A stretch of DNA of 64,000 nt from Pieris napi (lineage: Eukaryota; Arthropoda; Insecta; Lepidoptera; Pieridae), in contig NC_062245.1 in the NCBI RefSeq assembly GCF_905475465.1, positions 5,518,001 through 5,582,000 of the forward strand, in the 5' to 3' direction. The notes below the pieces were generated by a model. It was given only the letters and a program-made list of their open reading frames with translations, searched no databases and was not told where the DNA came from. Shown here piece after piece: positions 23,201 to 33,706 of the stretch (its first letter is position 1; every line of letters starts with the position of its first letter). The translations under genes and the position numbers were made by a program.

Positions 23201-23425
23201 GTTGCTAATAGAGTCTCTAAGATTCAGAATGAATTTCCACCGCAAACATTTTATCACATCGCTGGCCATGAAAACCCGCTGATTGTTTATCTCGTGGCCT
23301 TAGTCCCGCACAAATCATTGATCATTCGCTTTGGTTCTGCGGTCCTCAATGGATTCTATCAGATCCAAGTTTTTGGCCTGTTACGGATTTTAATCCATCT
23401 ACTGTGTCTCAGCCTCCAGAAGTAA
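20216..23425 (+). CDS. gag-pol: BEL/Pao Gag-Pol, 5' frame (Gag, protease, RT, RNase H)
   Basis: ATG-started ORF of 1069 codons, the structural and enzymatic polyprotein of the element. Residues 143-207 hold a Cys/His-rich array (CSLCNTRHEH, CVNCLGKHRLTAC, CRRCNNLHHT) that binds RNA in Gag. The retropepsin-like protease has LLDSASQSNF with Asp311. Reverse transcriptase follows from about residue 590, with RIVLDGSS and the catalytic YMDD at 724-727. RNase H shows GFADAS at 896-901 and SDSTVALCWVH near 976. From about residue 1020 the translation stops resembling the family: the conserved continuation lies in the -1 frame, entered near 23277. The last ~50 residues to 23425 are thus probably aberrant. 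Confidence 0.9.
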   Translation: MPKSDKLSESTDLAIDIQLVLLEQKRNTIFIYLQEVFDLSKDADCDPLMRENFLDASSNIETLRSDFIKILDDYNNRLLFLNPKATPEFKSLIAFERLYDCVTRLVSLYSCSTNKTDKDTTSKISKPTHTYLNTATAPMQPVCSLCNTRHEHLYTCSTFHNMTANDRFKFVKANNLCVNCLGKHRLTACNSSSRCRRCNNLHHTMLHFDNNNSAAATGTTSGDSTSRTLPAATLRNAASTVRLATASTSVDSSTANKGRTSVIPTQPHDVTLCSLSNCNASRTPTTVLLATARVVVFDTQGREHNVRALLDSASQSNFASRSLCQRLGLETNQKPSCSVVKGIGGTTKPILSSVSVKFFSRFDLSVCFSMDSLVVDKVTKRLPTVSVDISSLINFNNLPLADDTYAAPGDIDLLIGASIFPHLLLSRKVQGQSDCLSPLALETVLGYVIVGSAPALVDNHASVSYCCATDPLDAAVRKFWQIEEVSAPKLLSPDDKACEDIYSSTTTRDTDGRYMVALPFKGDVFSLGDSFKKSKNRFLCLERKMQASPKLKEAYDNVISEYLNKGYISPAPLDTEETRNLPSYTIPHHGIIREDKLTSKLRIVLDGSSKSSSQISLNDILYNGQNLQGNLFHIIVNFRLFRIALSADIRQMFLCIGVRPCDRRFQRILYRFSPQEPLKVYEFNRVCFGLKSSPFHALRTIKQLVLDEGASYPRAQQTVNTGLYMDDFVYSIDNEDEAISTAAEVIALMKAGQFDLVKWTSNSQRVLDSITPSHRLSAVKEFDDSDSHKVLGLCWSPATDNFSLKICTTAESCTKRTILSCVARIWDVMGFVAPVVLYAKLLIKQLWLCECDWDDIPPDHIIQQWSRFKEELPLLGKIKIPRHVGIASGDVVTVVGFADASERAYGGVVYFHVRDSQGLRKNSFSLISAKSKVSPRKVVSLARLELCAILVLSNLIANVINACNNRINIDRVFAFSDSTVALCWVHSSPHRWDTFVANRVSKIQNEFPPQTFYHIAGHENPLIVYLVALVPHKSLIIRFGSAVLNGFYQIQVFGLLRILIHLLCLSLQK

Positions 23426-24951
23426 AGAAGCATGTAACTCTTTTCACTGCTGAAGACTGTGAAAAGGTTGAGAAAAGTTTTTTAATTACGCTTGCAAATC
23501 GTTTTTCATCGTGGTCAAAGCTTTTACGCATTGTCGTTTATATCTGTCGTTTTGTTAAATTATTGCCTCGGCGTAGTACTATAATCGCAGCGGATTTAGA
23601 TTACGCTGAGAATTTAATACTGAGTGACCTTCAACGGTTCCACTTCTTCAACGAAATCGCTAGCTTACGTACAGGCAAGCGATGTACCCCTGCTTTTCAG
23701 CGCCTCAAGCCATTCCTTCAGAACAAACTTCTTAGAGTCGGAGGACGGTTGAGTAACGCCGATATAAAATTTGATAGTAAGCATCCACTCATACTTCCTC
23801 GGAAAGGTCATATTTTGAATCTTATAGTGGATTACTATCACAAATTGAATTGCCATGCAGGTCCGGAGCTATTGATGTCCATACTGCGTCAAAAATATTG
23901 GATTTTGTCCGCTCGAAATTTAATTCGAAGCCGGGTTCACAAATGTTTACCCTGTTTTCGACTCCGCGCTAAACCAAATTTTCCTGAAATGGCCGATCAT
24001 CGCTCCTGCCGAGTTACACCAGTCGCTAAACCCTTCGTACATACTGGCACTGATTACGCGGGTCCCTTTAAAGTGAGTAGTTCGCGTGGACGCGGAATTC
24101 GATCGTTCAAGGCATACGTATGTTTTTTTGTGTGCTTAACTACCCGCGCTGTTCACATAGAAGTTGCAGGTGATTTGAGCACAGCTAGCTTCCTTGGAGC
24201 TTTTAAGCGTTTTCTATCACGCCGTGGTCCCGTGGCTCGCGTGTGCTCAGATAACGGCACTAATTACGTAGGCGCAAAGCGCACGCTTTCGGAGTTACAC
24301 GACTTCTTAGTTTCAAAACACTTTAACTCTGAGTTTGGTCACGTATTAGCTGAAACTCGCATTGATTGGTCATTAAATACTCCAGCTGCTAGTCATTTTG
24401 GTGGCAATTGGGAGACCAATATTAAGAGCCTTAAAACTCATTTATACCGGGTGATAGGTGATCAAATTCTAACTTTCGAGGAGTTCAGCACTGTACTTGC
24501 ACAGATCGAGGCAGTGATGAACTCGCGGCCACTGTGTCGCACGCTATCCAATGATCCATCGGAACCTCTAGCGTTAACACCCGCACACTTTTTAAACTTA
24601 ACACCGCTAAAGTATCTACCAGCTAGAGAAATCGAAGAAGATAGATTACATTTGCTTACGCGTCATGAGTTAGTTGACAAGCTAGTGCAGTCCTTCTGGA
24701 AGCGCTGGAAGTCTGATTACCTTCATACATTGCAAATGCGGAACAAGTGGAACACGCCAGCTAAGCCAATTTCTAACGGCGATGTTGTAATAGTTATTGT
24801 TGACAATGCACCGCCGCTCCACTGGCCGTTAGGAATAGTGGAGGAAGTTTTCCCTGGTTCAAACGGTGTTACACGTGTGGTCCGCGTTCGCACGGCGTCA
24901 GGAACCTATCTACGTCCTGTAGTACGTCTCTGTCCCCTACCTAGCGAATAG
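23233..24951 (+). CDS. pol: BEL/Pao Pol, 3' frame (integrase and C-terminal domain)
   Basis: Second frame of pol, open from 23233 and with family similarity from about 23279. An independent start is not expected: a GTG at 23404 merely begins the longest alternative-start ORF. Counting from 23404, the integrase zinc-binding region is at 146-184 (HKLNCH and CLPC), and the core carries GTDYAGP (Asp217), CSDNGTN (Asp283) and GGNWE (Glu337), the D,D-E triad that inserts DNA. Residues from about 420 form the C-terminal domain with SFWKRWKSDYL and RVVRVRTASGTYLRPVVRL, typical of BEL/Pao. Expression needs a -1 shift at 23272-23278 or supply in trans. Confidence 0.9.
23272..23278 (+). other. Frame break with slippery-type heptamer
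   Basis: The gag-pol frame ends its family similarity at the codons GAA AAC CCG, and similarity resumes in the -1 frame immediately after. The heptamer A AAC CCG fits the X-XXY-YYZ form of -1 frameshift sites, although CCC is not an efficient Y triplet. A plain one-base deletion is the simpler reading, since BEL/Pao elements normally use a single frame. Confidence 0.6.
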
Positions 24952-25099
24952 TTACATTTGTATAGGTCATTGGTTAGGTTAGTTAGTTTACATTTGTATT
25001 AGTCGTTAGTTAAGTTAGTTACTTTAATAAACTTTTCTTTAGATCGCTTTTCATATCGCTATTCATTTACTTTCTAGTTTTTCTTGAAGGCAACCCTTC

Positions 25100-25112
25100 A
25101 AACCCGGGGGAA
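25100..25112 (+). promoter_or_regulatory. Polypurine tract
   Basis: AAACCCGGGGGAA abuts the 3' LTR; the GGGGGAA part would prime plus-strand DNA synthesis. Confidence 0.6.
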
Positions 25113-25675
25113 TGGTTGCGCCGGATTGTTATTTTTATAATAATTTTTGATTTTTAAATAATGGTTGCTCAATACATATACCCATCCTAATAGTTCCTAG
25201 ACGCATCTCTCATCACCCACCTATTTTGTCCCAATCCTATGACGGTACTAGTTCCGGAACGGGCTATAGGTGGCGCGCACGTCGATGAGTCTCTAATAAG
25301 AATTAATTAGTGACAATTTTGATGACCCGCGTTATGGTTGATTTTTCGCCGCACGCTCGCAACGCTTCCTTTTTCTTTTAAACATTTAATTTTTTATTAT
25401 AAACTTTAACTATACTTAAATTCAATTAACTTTAACTTGATTAAGTATAATTTGTGAAAGTGATTGTTCATTGGTGTACAACAAAGGAAAGAAGCCACTA
25501 GAAGAAGCCACGAGGTTGAAGGTACTGTGCCGACATCCTTTCTTTCTTTTTCCATTGTCCATTATTGAGCAATCATATTAGGTATCAATAAGAAAAAATA
25601 CAGTCCACTATATAACCACTTCAAATATTTAGCTTATAGGTATAAAGTTTTATTTAGTAACATCCCGCGCCTCCA
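25113..25675 (+). repeat. BEL/Pao 3' LTR (563 bp)
   Basis: Same length and, as far as read, same sequence as the 5' LTR at 19362-19924; followed by the CAATT duplication at 25676-25680. Confidence 0.95.
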
Positions 25676-25680
25676 CAATT

Positions 25681-26106
25681 GAACAGCCTCCCTGACACAC
25701 GCCTTTTTTGGGACCAAGGCAAACCGGCAAAATAAAGCAAAGTCAATATCACCTTTACAATAAATCAATTTCACTCAATAAAATGCATAATGCATTAAAC
25801 AAGATAATATTTACTGAACCGGTGGCTTAACTATATTTGTTTAACCTAGATCCAAGCGGCTTATATGCAACGTCAGCGAGGGTTGATAGGACTTATGTAA
25901 ATGAACTATTGTACTCATGTTAATATAAATCCAAGCCTAGGTTTATCATGGGATTTGACTAGACCATCCTACGGTATCTATTTTTAGTTTAGTTTTATAA
26001 AAAAATGTTATTTGTAACAAATAAACTGAAAAGTTTCTTTCACCATTATATGTGTGAGTAACATGTGCTTATTTCGAAGTAATATAAAAACAATTGTCAG
26101 AAGAGC
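25681..26106. other. No gene recognised
   Basis: Ordinary AT-rich flank of the retrotransposon. Confidence 0.4.
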
Positions 26107-26340
26107 CCTTACTCTGTTACTTCCTTAATGAGTTGCGAATCTTGGAATCGCATGGTACACAACATCAGTACTACGGCTTTTGAGAGGACTACATGGAACC
26201 TGTATACAAAAACGTCTGGTATTGCTGTCGCTATCGGCATAGCTGTTTTTGCTGATACAGCCCGAGCTGAGCTGTCAAGGACCTTCAGATAGCGAGATTC
26301 CATTTTTAAAAAACGTTACTGGAAGTTACAGAGTAAGGGC
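26107..26340. mobile_element. MITE, 234 bp
   Basis: Terminal inverted repeats of 20 bp, GCCCTTACTCTGTTACTTCC at the left and its complement with one mismatch at the right. The interior is less AT-rich than its surroundings and gives short ORFs on both strands (64 and 66 codons), which are regarded as by-products. No target duplication is apparent. Confidence 0.6.
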
Positions 26341-26730
26341 GCAGGACGCTAGTGTGGACCACTACCTGTCTACTTGGGTAGTACTATTTTTATATATATT
26401 TACTGTATTCTATAATCGAAAAATTGGCATTGGTAACTGTCAGTGGTAGCTATGTTACAAACAATACATAAAATTGAAGAGTTAAGCAATAAAATTGTCA
26501 CAATAGATTTTCGTAAGCAATACTTGAGCTACAACTTCTTCAAGTAATTTAATACATAATGGATGCGTCCAAGCTATCAAAAACTGACAGTATTAAGTTA
26601 CGTATAGTCAACTAAAAGTGTTTACTTGAGTATAATAGACTACTTAAGTATAGTTTTTATTCTTTAGTAGAAAATAGGTAGGAAGAAAAATATAAATTGT
26701 AGAATATCAAAACGACAACTAATCATACAA
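26341..26730. other. No gene recognised
   Basis: No identifiable feature. Confidence 0.4.
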
Positions 26731-26891
26731 GGCAAAGTGGCAAGTAGGAGACCTGGCTGGCGGCGCACGTTTTGGTTGAAAAACCTTAGACAGTGGTTTG
26801 GCCAAAGTGCAAGTCATTGTTTAGAAGCGCGGTGTCCAAATTTAATTTAGCCCTGATGATCGCCAACCTTCACAAAGAGATGGCACCATAA
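26731..26891 (+). pseudogene. LINE reverse-transcriptase C-terminal remnant
   Basis: The frame reads GKVASRRPGWRRTFWLKNLR, then QWFGQSASHCLEA, the G-R-R-x-x-W-L-K-N-L-R-x-W pattern of the C-terminus of several insect LINE polyproteins. A one-step frame change follows near 26837, and the tail NLALMIANLHKE with a stop at 26889-26891 completes the pattern. Only about 50 residues remain, with no catalytic motif. Clade is uncertain (RTE- or R4-like). Confidence 0.65.
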
Positions 26892-27224
26892 GAAGAAGAA
26901 TATTAAAAAGTATGGATTAAGTGATGAAATTAACATAATGATAATAAACAATAATTTTTGAAAGCGCCTATAGAAGTTTCATTATGACAATTTAGAGCGC
27001 ACGAGTTTTAATTTTCACAATATTCATGAATGTATTATTTTTAAGATAAATCTTTGAATGAGTTTAACACTTTACATGTGCTACACTTAAATAATTATTA
27101 CAAAAAAGTTAATTTGTTAAACAGTATTAAAGTGGATTTTTTTTTTCAAACTCATTGTATTATTTATCTCTTCTATATCAATCTTTTTTAACCGAATGTA
27201 ATGTAATCTTTTTAAGCGGATTTT
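26892..27224. other. No gene recognised
   Basis: AT-rich, no feature. Confidence 0.4.
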
Positions 27225-27448
27225 TTTTATGGCTCTGGCATGATTTGTGCATTAGCCAGCGTCAAGTATAGGATGTTTTTTTTATAATTCGTGCTTGTCT
27301 TTAGAAATTCGACTGTGTCCTCCATGTACAGTTTAAGCACTCACCCGGTACCACACAAACCTCCCAAACGCCGAGAAAAAATTTAAATTAAATTAAAACT
27401 AGCCCTCGAACCAGGAATCGAACCCTGTACGCCTCACCTGGCTGCCAA
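27225..27448 (-). mobile_element. tRNA-derived SINE, family C
   Basis: On the minus strand a tRNA-like head (GGCAGCCAGGTGAGGCGTAC, then B box GGTTCGATTCC at about 27413-27423) leads into a body with CTCGGCGTTTGGGAGG and GGTACCGGGTGAG. It is distinct from families A and B. The 3' boundary is approximate. Confidence 0.55.
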
Positions 27449-28700
27449 TTTAAGCGGATTAAAAAGATATCTAATCTATTACACCTTGTCTAACTTTATT
27501 ACCTCTCAAACTCCATTGAGGATACAAGGAAAAGGATTACTGACATAAAACAAATGGAGACCCCGAAAGGTTCAATCTCTCAAACCCTCAGGGGTAAAAG
27601 AATCCTTTTAAATTAATTCTTTAATCTGCTCAAGCCTATGTTTTGATTACCTAAATAAAATATGATATTTTATAGTAGCAAGCTGATTGCTTATAAAAAA
27701 TATTTATTATTATTTATTTATACTATATTACCTTAATCAAAAACATAAACATGAAATTAGATATTATTAATATAGATAGCTTGCGAGCGTTTAAGTATAT
27801 GATTTGCTCATATTTTTTTAGTTTAAATTTTCATATTGAATTAGGGTCGTATATTGCTGCGTTGTTTAAGCTACAGGGGTTTAAATATATAAAAAACTCT
27901 AAACTAAATCATTTACTCGTGTCTGCCCCTGGGGTTAATGGTCAATACCATTTAGATAACGAAGAAAATTTATAAGGCAGATCTGCATAATCACAGTAGG
28001 TAGTGTAAAAATTTAAAAAAAAACTCTACTAATCATTTGCTGTAATTGGGTCCATTCGATTTATTCGAACTCCCTGAATACAACAAAATTGGCAGACATT
28101 TTACTTACTGTATTTAAGCATTACAGTTCGTTGGAGTCCGCGGATCTAAGGAATTATGGCTAATGGCTAATTGACCCAAGCGTCATAAAAAAATCCAAAT
28201 GGTCTGCTTTCGGAATATCAGTGGCCTGGATGTCTGCCTCATTTACGTCGTAACCAATATAAACAATAGTCAAAGACGCAGACACTAGCAAATGATGACG
28301 CACGCTTTATTTTGTCGACACTTAATAGAAAACGCAGCGCTACGATGGTGGAGGACTATTTTTCTGCTGTCGTTCACAGCGTTTTTATATGCAGACTGCA
28401 GGTCTGCCAAGCGTGCATTTCATATATATTAAAAAAAAACTTGATAAGTCTAGGTGCCTTTTTGTTTTTTTTTTCATTTGACAAGGTTTCTTAACATCAG
28501 CCTTAAAGACAGTGCAATGAGCAAATTATATAGTATACCTACTTTTTTTACATTTTAAGGGGCTGTCAATTGACAGCGCTGCGCTCCCATGGTGGTAGAC
28601 GTGGTCCTTAATATTCCTTATCGTATAATTATCGCTATTAAAAATGTCTGCCACATAAGCATATAGTATAGATATTTTGCTCATCAGCTCCCTAGCTGTT
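27449..28700. other. No gene recognised
   Basis: AT-rich; ORFs at 27751 and 28312 have no support. The piece 28570-28690 is more GC-rich but matches nothing I recognise. Confidence 0.4.
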
Positions 28701-30269
28701 ATAGTCTAGTCGACAAGTTGAAAATGGTACAAAATAGAGATTAGAGATACTGCTCTTAAAATTATGTGCGATACCTCATTGGATCCGGAATGACGTCTAG
28801 AAAAATGTGCTAAAAGCGTGTATTAGCACATAAAAAATTGCAAAAGTTATACACAATTAAAGATGAAAAAAAAAATGGCATTTAGTTTTTTGCCAATATT
28901 TAATAAACTATTTATATTTAAGAAATTTCAATTTTCATCATGATTTTTAGTGAAGTATACTTTGTTTATATTATAACAAATTGGTAAGTTAATAAACAAT
29001 AGAATTGTTGATCAAAAATTTTGTTTCTGTTACTTTATAGAGGACTGTAAATTATGAACAAAATTTTTTAACTAATTATTTAAACAATAGAAAATTAAAA
29101 AAAAAACGATTATAAACAGTCAGACGACTCATTGGTCTAGTGGTTAGTACCCCTGACTGCGAATCCATGGGTCCCGGGTTCGATCCCCGGCTGAGGCGAA
29201 CATCGATGTGATGAGCATTTGGTGTTGTTCTTAGGTCTTGGGTGTTTAAATATGTATTTATATGTATATCTATCTATAATATGTATGTATAACCATTGCC
29301 TAGTACCCATAACACAAGCTTCACCAGCTTAGCATGGGACTAGGTCAATTGGTGTGAATTGTCTTTAAAAAAAAAAAAAAAAAACAATTAAAAATTGTTA
29401 TTAAGGAAAAAAATTTTTTTTAAAAATCATAATATTTTTAATGTAATAAAGTTGTGAAATTTTTTTTTTTAACTATTGATTTAATCAATTTGTTTAAAAA
29501 ATTTATCAACAAATGGCGGGAAATTTTTTTTTGCAAATCAATAAATATCTTGTATTAATAAAAAAACGATTATATGATGATTTAGAAAAAAAAAATTTTT
29601 TTAACAACATTACATGGATTTTTAAGTTTTTGTTTAAGTAAAAAAATTGTTATAAACAAAGTATAAATATTTCTTTAACTTTTATGGCACAATCTTGTTA
29701 AGTATGTATGTAAGAAAGGCTCTAAGAAGCGAAATATTTTTACGACCATTATTAAAAAAAAAAATTTCACTTACAGTTAAGACGGTCGTTCGAGAAAATT
29801 TCATTGGTTAACAATTGTTTAACTTGTTGAAAAATTAACTTTAAGTAAAATTTCCAACGGGAATAAATATTCAATACCTTAAATAAATTAATTAATGTGC
29901 CGTAGTCGCTTTTGACGCCACGCGCGAATCCTAAAAATGTCACGCGCAGACCTATTTTCAGCGTTAAATTAAAATTATAAATAATGGAGATAGAGTTCCG
30001 GGAGTGTATTTTTTATTGGAAATTTCCTCTTCTTTTAGAATCTTTTTTTGAAATTTCTTAAATATAAATAGTTGATTAAATATTTGCAAAAAACTAAATG
30101 ACATTTTTTTTTCATCTTTAATTGTGTATAACTTTTCAATTTTTTATGTGCTAATACACGCTTTTAGCACATTTTTCTAGACGTCATTCCGGATCCAATG
30201 AGGTATCGCACATAATTTTAAGAGCAGTATCTCTATTTTGTACCATTTTCAACTGGTCGACTAGACTAT
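28701..30269. mobile_element. Foldback element with a SINE in its spacer
   Basis: Left arm 28701-28931 and right arm 30048-30269 are reverse complements with few differences. Shared blocks include ATAGTCTAGTCGAC, GGATCCGGAATGACGTCTAG and AAAAGCGTGTATTAGCACAT. The 1.1-kb spacer is extremely AT-rich and holds the family B SINE at 29123-29385. No transposase ORF. Confidence 0.75.
29123..29385 (+). mobile_element. tRNA-derived SINE, family B (full copy)
   Basis: A box TGGTCTAGTGG at 29133-29143 and B box GGTTCGATCCC at 29177-29187 in a tRNA-like head, then a body with GATGAGCATTTGGTGTTG and CTTCACCAGCTTAGCATGGG and a terminal A-run at 29368-29384. The complete structure and A-tail indicate LINE-mediated insertion. 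Second copy at 41881-42129. Confidence 0.9.
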
Positions 30270-30902
30270 TATAGTTACAGCGGTCATTCGACTTATTGTA
30301 TAGGAATTCTAAATTCAAATTGTCGTAAGTTTTCAAATTTATTATCGTCTCCCGAAGTCCACAGATAACCTTAACAACACTCTAACATCAATTTATTAAC
30401 TATTAACAGAAATCGTTTCCTGTCTATCATACTTGTAAGTGCATTTTATGTTAGTTTTTTTTTTCAATGATCTTCCATTACGTAATCTAAGTCCAAGAAG
30501 TAATCATCATCATAGGGATATACTGTAAAAAATAAACTTATAAAAAACTAATTTATATTTAAATTATATTAATTAAGTTGAGAATCTTACATAAATATTC
30601 TGTTAGGGGTGTAATATTGAAACATGGTCCCATGTGAACAACTTGCCATACTGTAAAAAATATAAATTTCATATTTAGTAAAGATAATAAATGATATGTT
30701 CGGCATGTTTAAGCAGAAAATCAATAACGTTGGATATAGAAGGTTGCCTATAAAAATAAATGAAGCAGGTAAATAAATCTGAGCCCGACTTTTGTATGTT
30801 AGAATATTTTATTTAGACAAGACGACATTGAGTAGACTGAAACCTTAGGGTCGAAGCACCTTATTCAGTGGTACCATGGTAAAAAACGACCACTTTCAAG
30901 AA
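30270..30902. other. No gene recognised
   Basis: AT-rich flank. Confidence 0.4.
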
Positions 30903-31310
30903 TTTTTTTTTATTTTTTTTTATTTACACTTCGTTGCAAATAAAAGTAAAACAATACATACAAATTATAAGGGATGCAACGGGCGGCCTTATCGCTAATA
31001 AGCGATCTCTTCCAGGCAACCCTAGTTAAAAGAAAAGACACATGATGCGTGCGAGAAGTGCAGAATATTTAATCTAAAGTAATACAAAAAAAATATTAAT
31101 AACAAACTTAAAAAATTAAAAACTAATCTTACAAATACATGAACAGCGAATAGTGATGTAAAAGGAATCATAAGAATTATACAAGTCACGATTGATGAGG
31201 ATAGGATAAGGTTAAGAGATGATTATACAGAAGAGTTTTTAAAGATGACAGAGAGGTAGCCAATCGTACGGAGTCAGGCAGCGTATTCCACAACTTAATG
31301 GCAATATGGC
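30903..31310 (-). mobile_element. CR1-group LINE 3' fragment
   Basis: On the minus strand, 31245-31300 encodes IKLWNTLPDSVRLATSLSSF, the W-N-x-L-P-x-x-V-R-x-x-x-S-x-x-x-F C-terminal motif common in CR1/L2-like LINE proteins, followed by a 3' UTR containing GGTTGCCTGGAAGAGATCGC. The plus-strand T-runs at 30900-30930 correspond to its tail. Confidence 0.65.
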
Positions 31311-31837
31311 TACTATATTATAATTAAAACAAAAAATAACTCCATTTATCTTCGTATTAAGAAAATTATTAATAATTAGCTTAGCTAATAATAATTAGTT
31401 AGCTTTTATTTTATTTAATACGACGCGAATTTTTTAATGTGAATATATTAGTTTACCCATTTCCTTGCTTTTAATTCTTGGCGAAAGAAACAAAAACCTC
31501 CCAAAACAATAAGTATATCGGGATGGAAGACACAGAAAGCTTTATAATATCCTTTTTATCTAAAAAATCTAGGCCACGGAGATGTGCCTTATTCCTTCAA
31601 ATCCTCACAAGCAATGCTCCTAAAGGGATGTTAGAACTTTAGCTACATTTAAATTAAATAATGTTTAATAACCTTCATAACGCTCCATGCAATTAACAAA
31701 ATCCATAAGACAATAGTTTTTAAATGTATAGTATGTATAGAATAATGTCCGTGCGCATAATTCTCCGGTCCTGTGGGTTACAAATTTAATTACAATACAA
31801 ATTCTTACTCAATACACATATATTTACCTATAATTAA
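31311..31837. other. No gene recognised
   Basis: AT-rich spacer. Confidence 0.4.
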
Positions 31838-32267
31838 CTAGCTGGCCTGGCTGGCGAACATCGTACCGCCTAACAGTCGATTCTTTATTTTTTTTAAATA
31901 CTTATTCTGCTATTCGGGACACCGGTCTAGCTAGTAAGATAAAAAAAAGAAAGTTGATAATACAACAAATACATTATGTCAAAAAATAAAAATTTACCTT
32001 CCCGGAACCCCTCCACTAACACTTGAACTTTATGATATGGTATTAATGTTCAAATTGCCTTTAAATATTATTACGAATATTTTGTATGGGAATATAGAAA
32101 AGTGTTGTTTTTAGTCTTTTTCACTCATTTATTTTAATTTTTCTCTCCGTAAGAACCATCCTTGTACTTCAAGGAATATTATAAAAAAAGAATCAGACAA
32201 ATCGGTCAAGCCGTTTTCATGTTATGTCGTGACAACGGAAAACGGGTTTCATTTTTATATATATAGA
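31838..32267 (-). mobile_element. Non-autonomous Helitron (Lep1-like)
   Basis: Minus-strand 5' end TCTATATATATAAAAATG and 3' end GGCCAGCTAG, flanked by A and T. The 5' block with CCCGTTTTCCGTTGTCACGA matches the copy at 2943-3428. No ORF. Confidence 0.75.
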
Positions 32268-32945
32268 TTTATAATTAAACTGATCTATGTCGCATCAAAG
32301 ATTAATATTTTATTCCAGTTCTCTTTATATATACCTACTGATCTATAGTATCAGTATATAGACTGATACGATATAACAGTAGTTCTTAGGGTAATATGAG
32401 GCTATTTCACTACCCCCATAACTGCAAAAGAATTTGACTTAAACTTCAGATTATTATTACTTCCTTATATTGGACGCGGATGGATCAAATTAGGCTGTAA
32501 TACAAATATCTTATTTATTAGCTACATAAAATAGTGATTAACTTGATGGTAAACAAATTTTAAAAAAATATATAAATTTCATGAGAGTGCGTGCATACAT
32601 ACGAATATGCTCTGAGACAGTAGTGTACGAGATAATCACAGTCTTCTGCGAATGACACACGGTATGGCGTAGTCCGTAAGAGCCTCTTTGTAGACGTAGA
32701 CGGTAGGGTAAATCTGTAAATATCGAATATAATGTGAAAATAAAATAACCTATTTGATACACGTAAATAAATAAGTATTTGTAGAACTCGTAGAACCTAG
32801 ATTCAAAGCTAATCTACGCGATCGTGCCTTACTAAACTATTAATGAAACAGTCATTGGTACTTCTTCTGCATCATAAGTTATAAACAGTGCATGTAATTT
32901 TAATGTATTATGAAATAAGTTATATATTACTATTGCTATTGTATA
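32268..32945. other. No gene recognised
   Basis: AT-rich; the minus-strand ORFs at 32538 and 32832 lack support. Confidence 0.4.
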
Positions 32946-33316
32946 TCTAATATATAAAATTCTCGTGTCACAGTTTTTGTTGCCATACTCCTCTAAAACG
33001 GCTTGACCGATTTTGATGAAATTTTTTGTGCTTATCCGGTATCTATGAGAATCGGCCAACGTCTATTTTTCATCCCCCTAAATGTTAGGGGTAGTCCACC
33101 CCTAAATTTTTATTTTTATTTTTTAGACATAATTTTTAATTTCTATTTTTTTATGATACAACCTACAAAAATACATATAATCCTCAATTTTCACCCTTCT
33201 ACGATGAACCCCTTTTTTGTATTAACTAACTATCTACTAAGATAGTTATTTTTATTGAACTAAAAAATGTTTCAGAAATATATATATGGCACAACGACGT
33301 TTGCCGGGTCAGCTAG
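32946..33316 (+). mobile_element. Non-autonomous Helitron (Lep1-like)
   Basis: Starts TCTAATATATAAAATTCTCG and ends GTTTGCCGGGTCAGCTAG, with flanking A and T. The same 5' and 3' ends occur at 53426-53751, so the two are siblings. The 80-codon ORF at 33003 lies in its AT-rich body and is a by-product. Confidence 0.85.
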
Positions 33317-33517
33317 TTATATATTATATTATATTGTTCTTATTATTGATAAGGGTTTTTAGTATTTTTTTTAAAGGTTTTTGAGACGTATAGTCAGAAA
33401 CACTGATTTAATTGTACACATAGCAAGATAAAGTGTCAGCTTTTAATATGTATTCTGTACAAGTTTATATATATTTCTTGTCCTTGATGTACAGTCTAGA
33501 CTTTATTACAGAATTCT
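33317..33517. other. No gene recognised
   Basis: Short AT-rich spacer. Confidence 0.35.
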
Positions 33518-33545
33518 TCATAGATCTATCAATGATGGCCTATAC

Positions 33546-33706
33546 CTGTTAGCAGCAATATCTCGAGCATCTGCCCCCTGTGTTACCAACGTATTGAGGC
33601 CCTCATCTTTGAACTCATCGCCGACATGTTGCCGTCTCATTTTGTGACACATCGTTACACATATTATACTGAATAGTATGGGTACTGGAATAATTAATAT
33701 TTTCAT
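33546..33706 (-). CDS. Candidate exon of an unidentified membrane protein
   Basis: Minus-strand open segment starting at ATG (33704-33706) after an in-frame stop, and ending at a possible donor AACAG/GTATAGG. Unspliced, the frame runs only eight more codons to a stop. The translation begins with a hydrophobic stretch (MKILIIPVPILFSIICVTMC), then a basic HKMRRQ and a mixed polar tail (GDEFKDEGLNTLVTQGADAR). This looks like a signal anchor or the end of a membrane segment with a cytoplasmic tail. An alternative entry is the acceptor-like TTATTCCAG just inside. I recognise no family; it may be chance. Confidence 0.25.

Larger units (their letters stand above)
19362..25675 (+). mobile_element. 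BEL/Pao LTR retrotransposon, near-intact
   Basis: Complete provirus-like unit of 6314 bp: 5' LTR, putative primer-binding site, gag-pol in two overlapping reading frames, polypurine tract, 3' LTR and a CAATT target duplication. Domain order is Gag with zinc knuckles, protease, reverse transcriptase, RNase H, integrase, then a C-terminal domain as in the Pao/BEL group. There is no env-like ORF after integrase: pol ends at 24951 and only 161 bp separate it from the 3' LTR. The only lesion seen is one frame step near 23277. Confidence 0.95.

Noticed and set aside
29133..29187. tRNA gene at the A and B boxes.
   Set aside because: The tRNA-like part continues into a SINE body with an A-tail and recurs at 41.9 kb, so it is a SINE head, not a functional tRNA.
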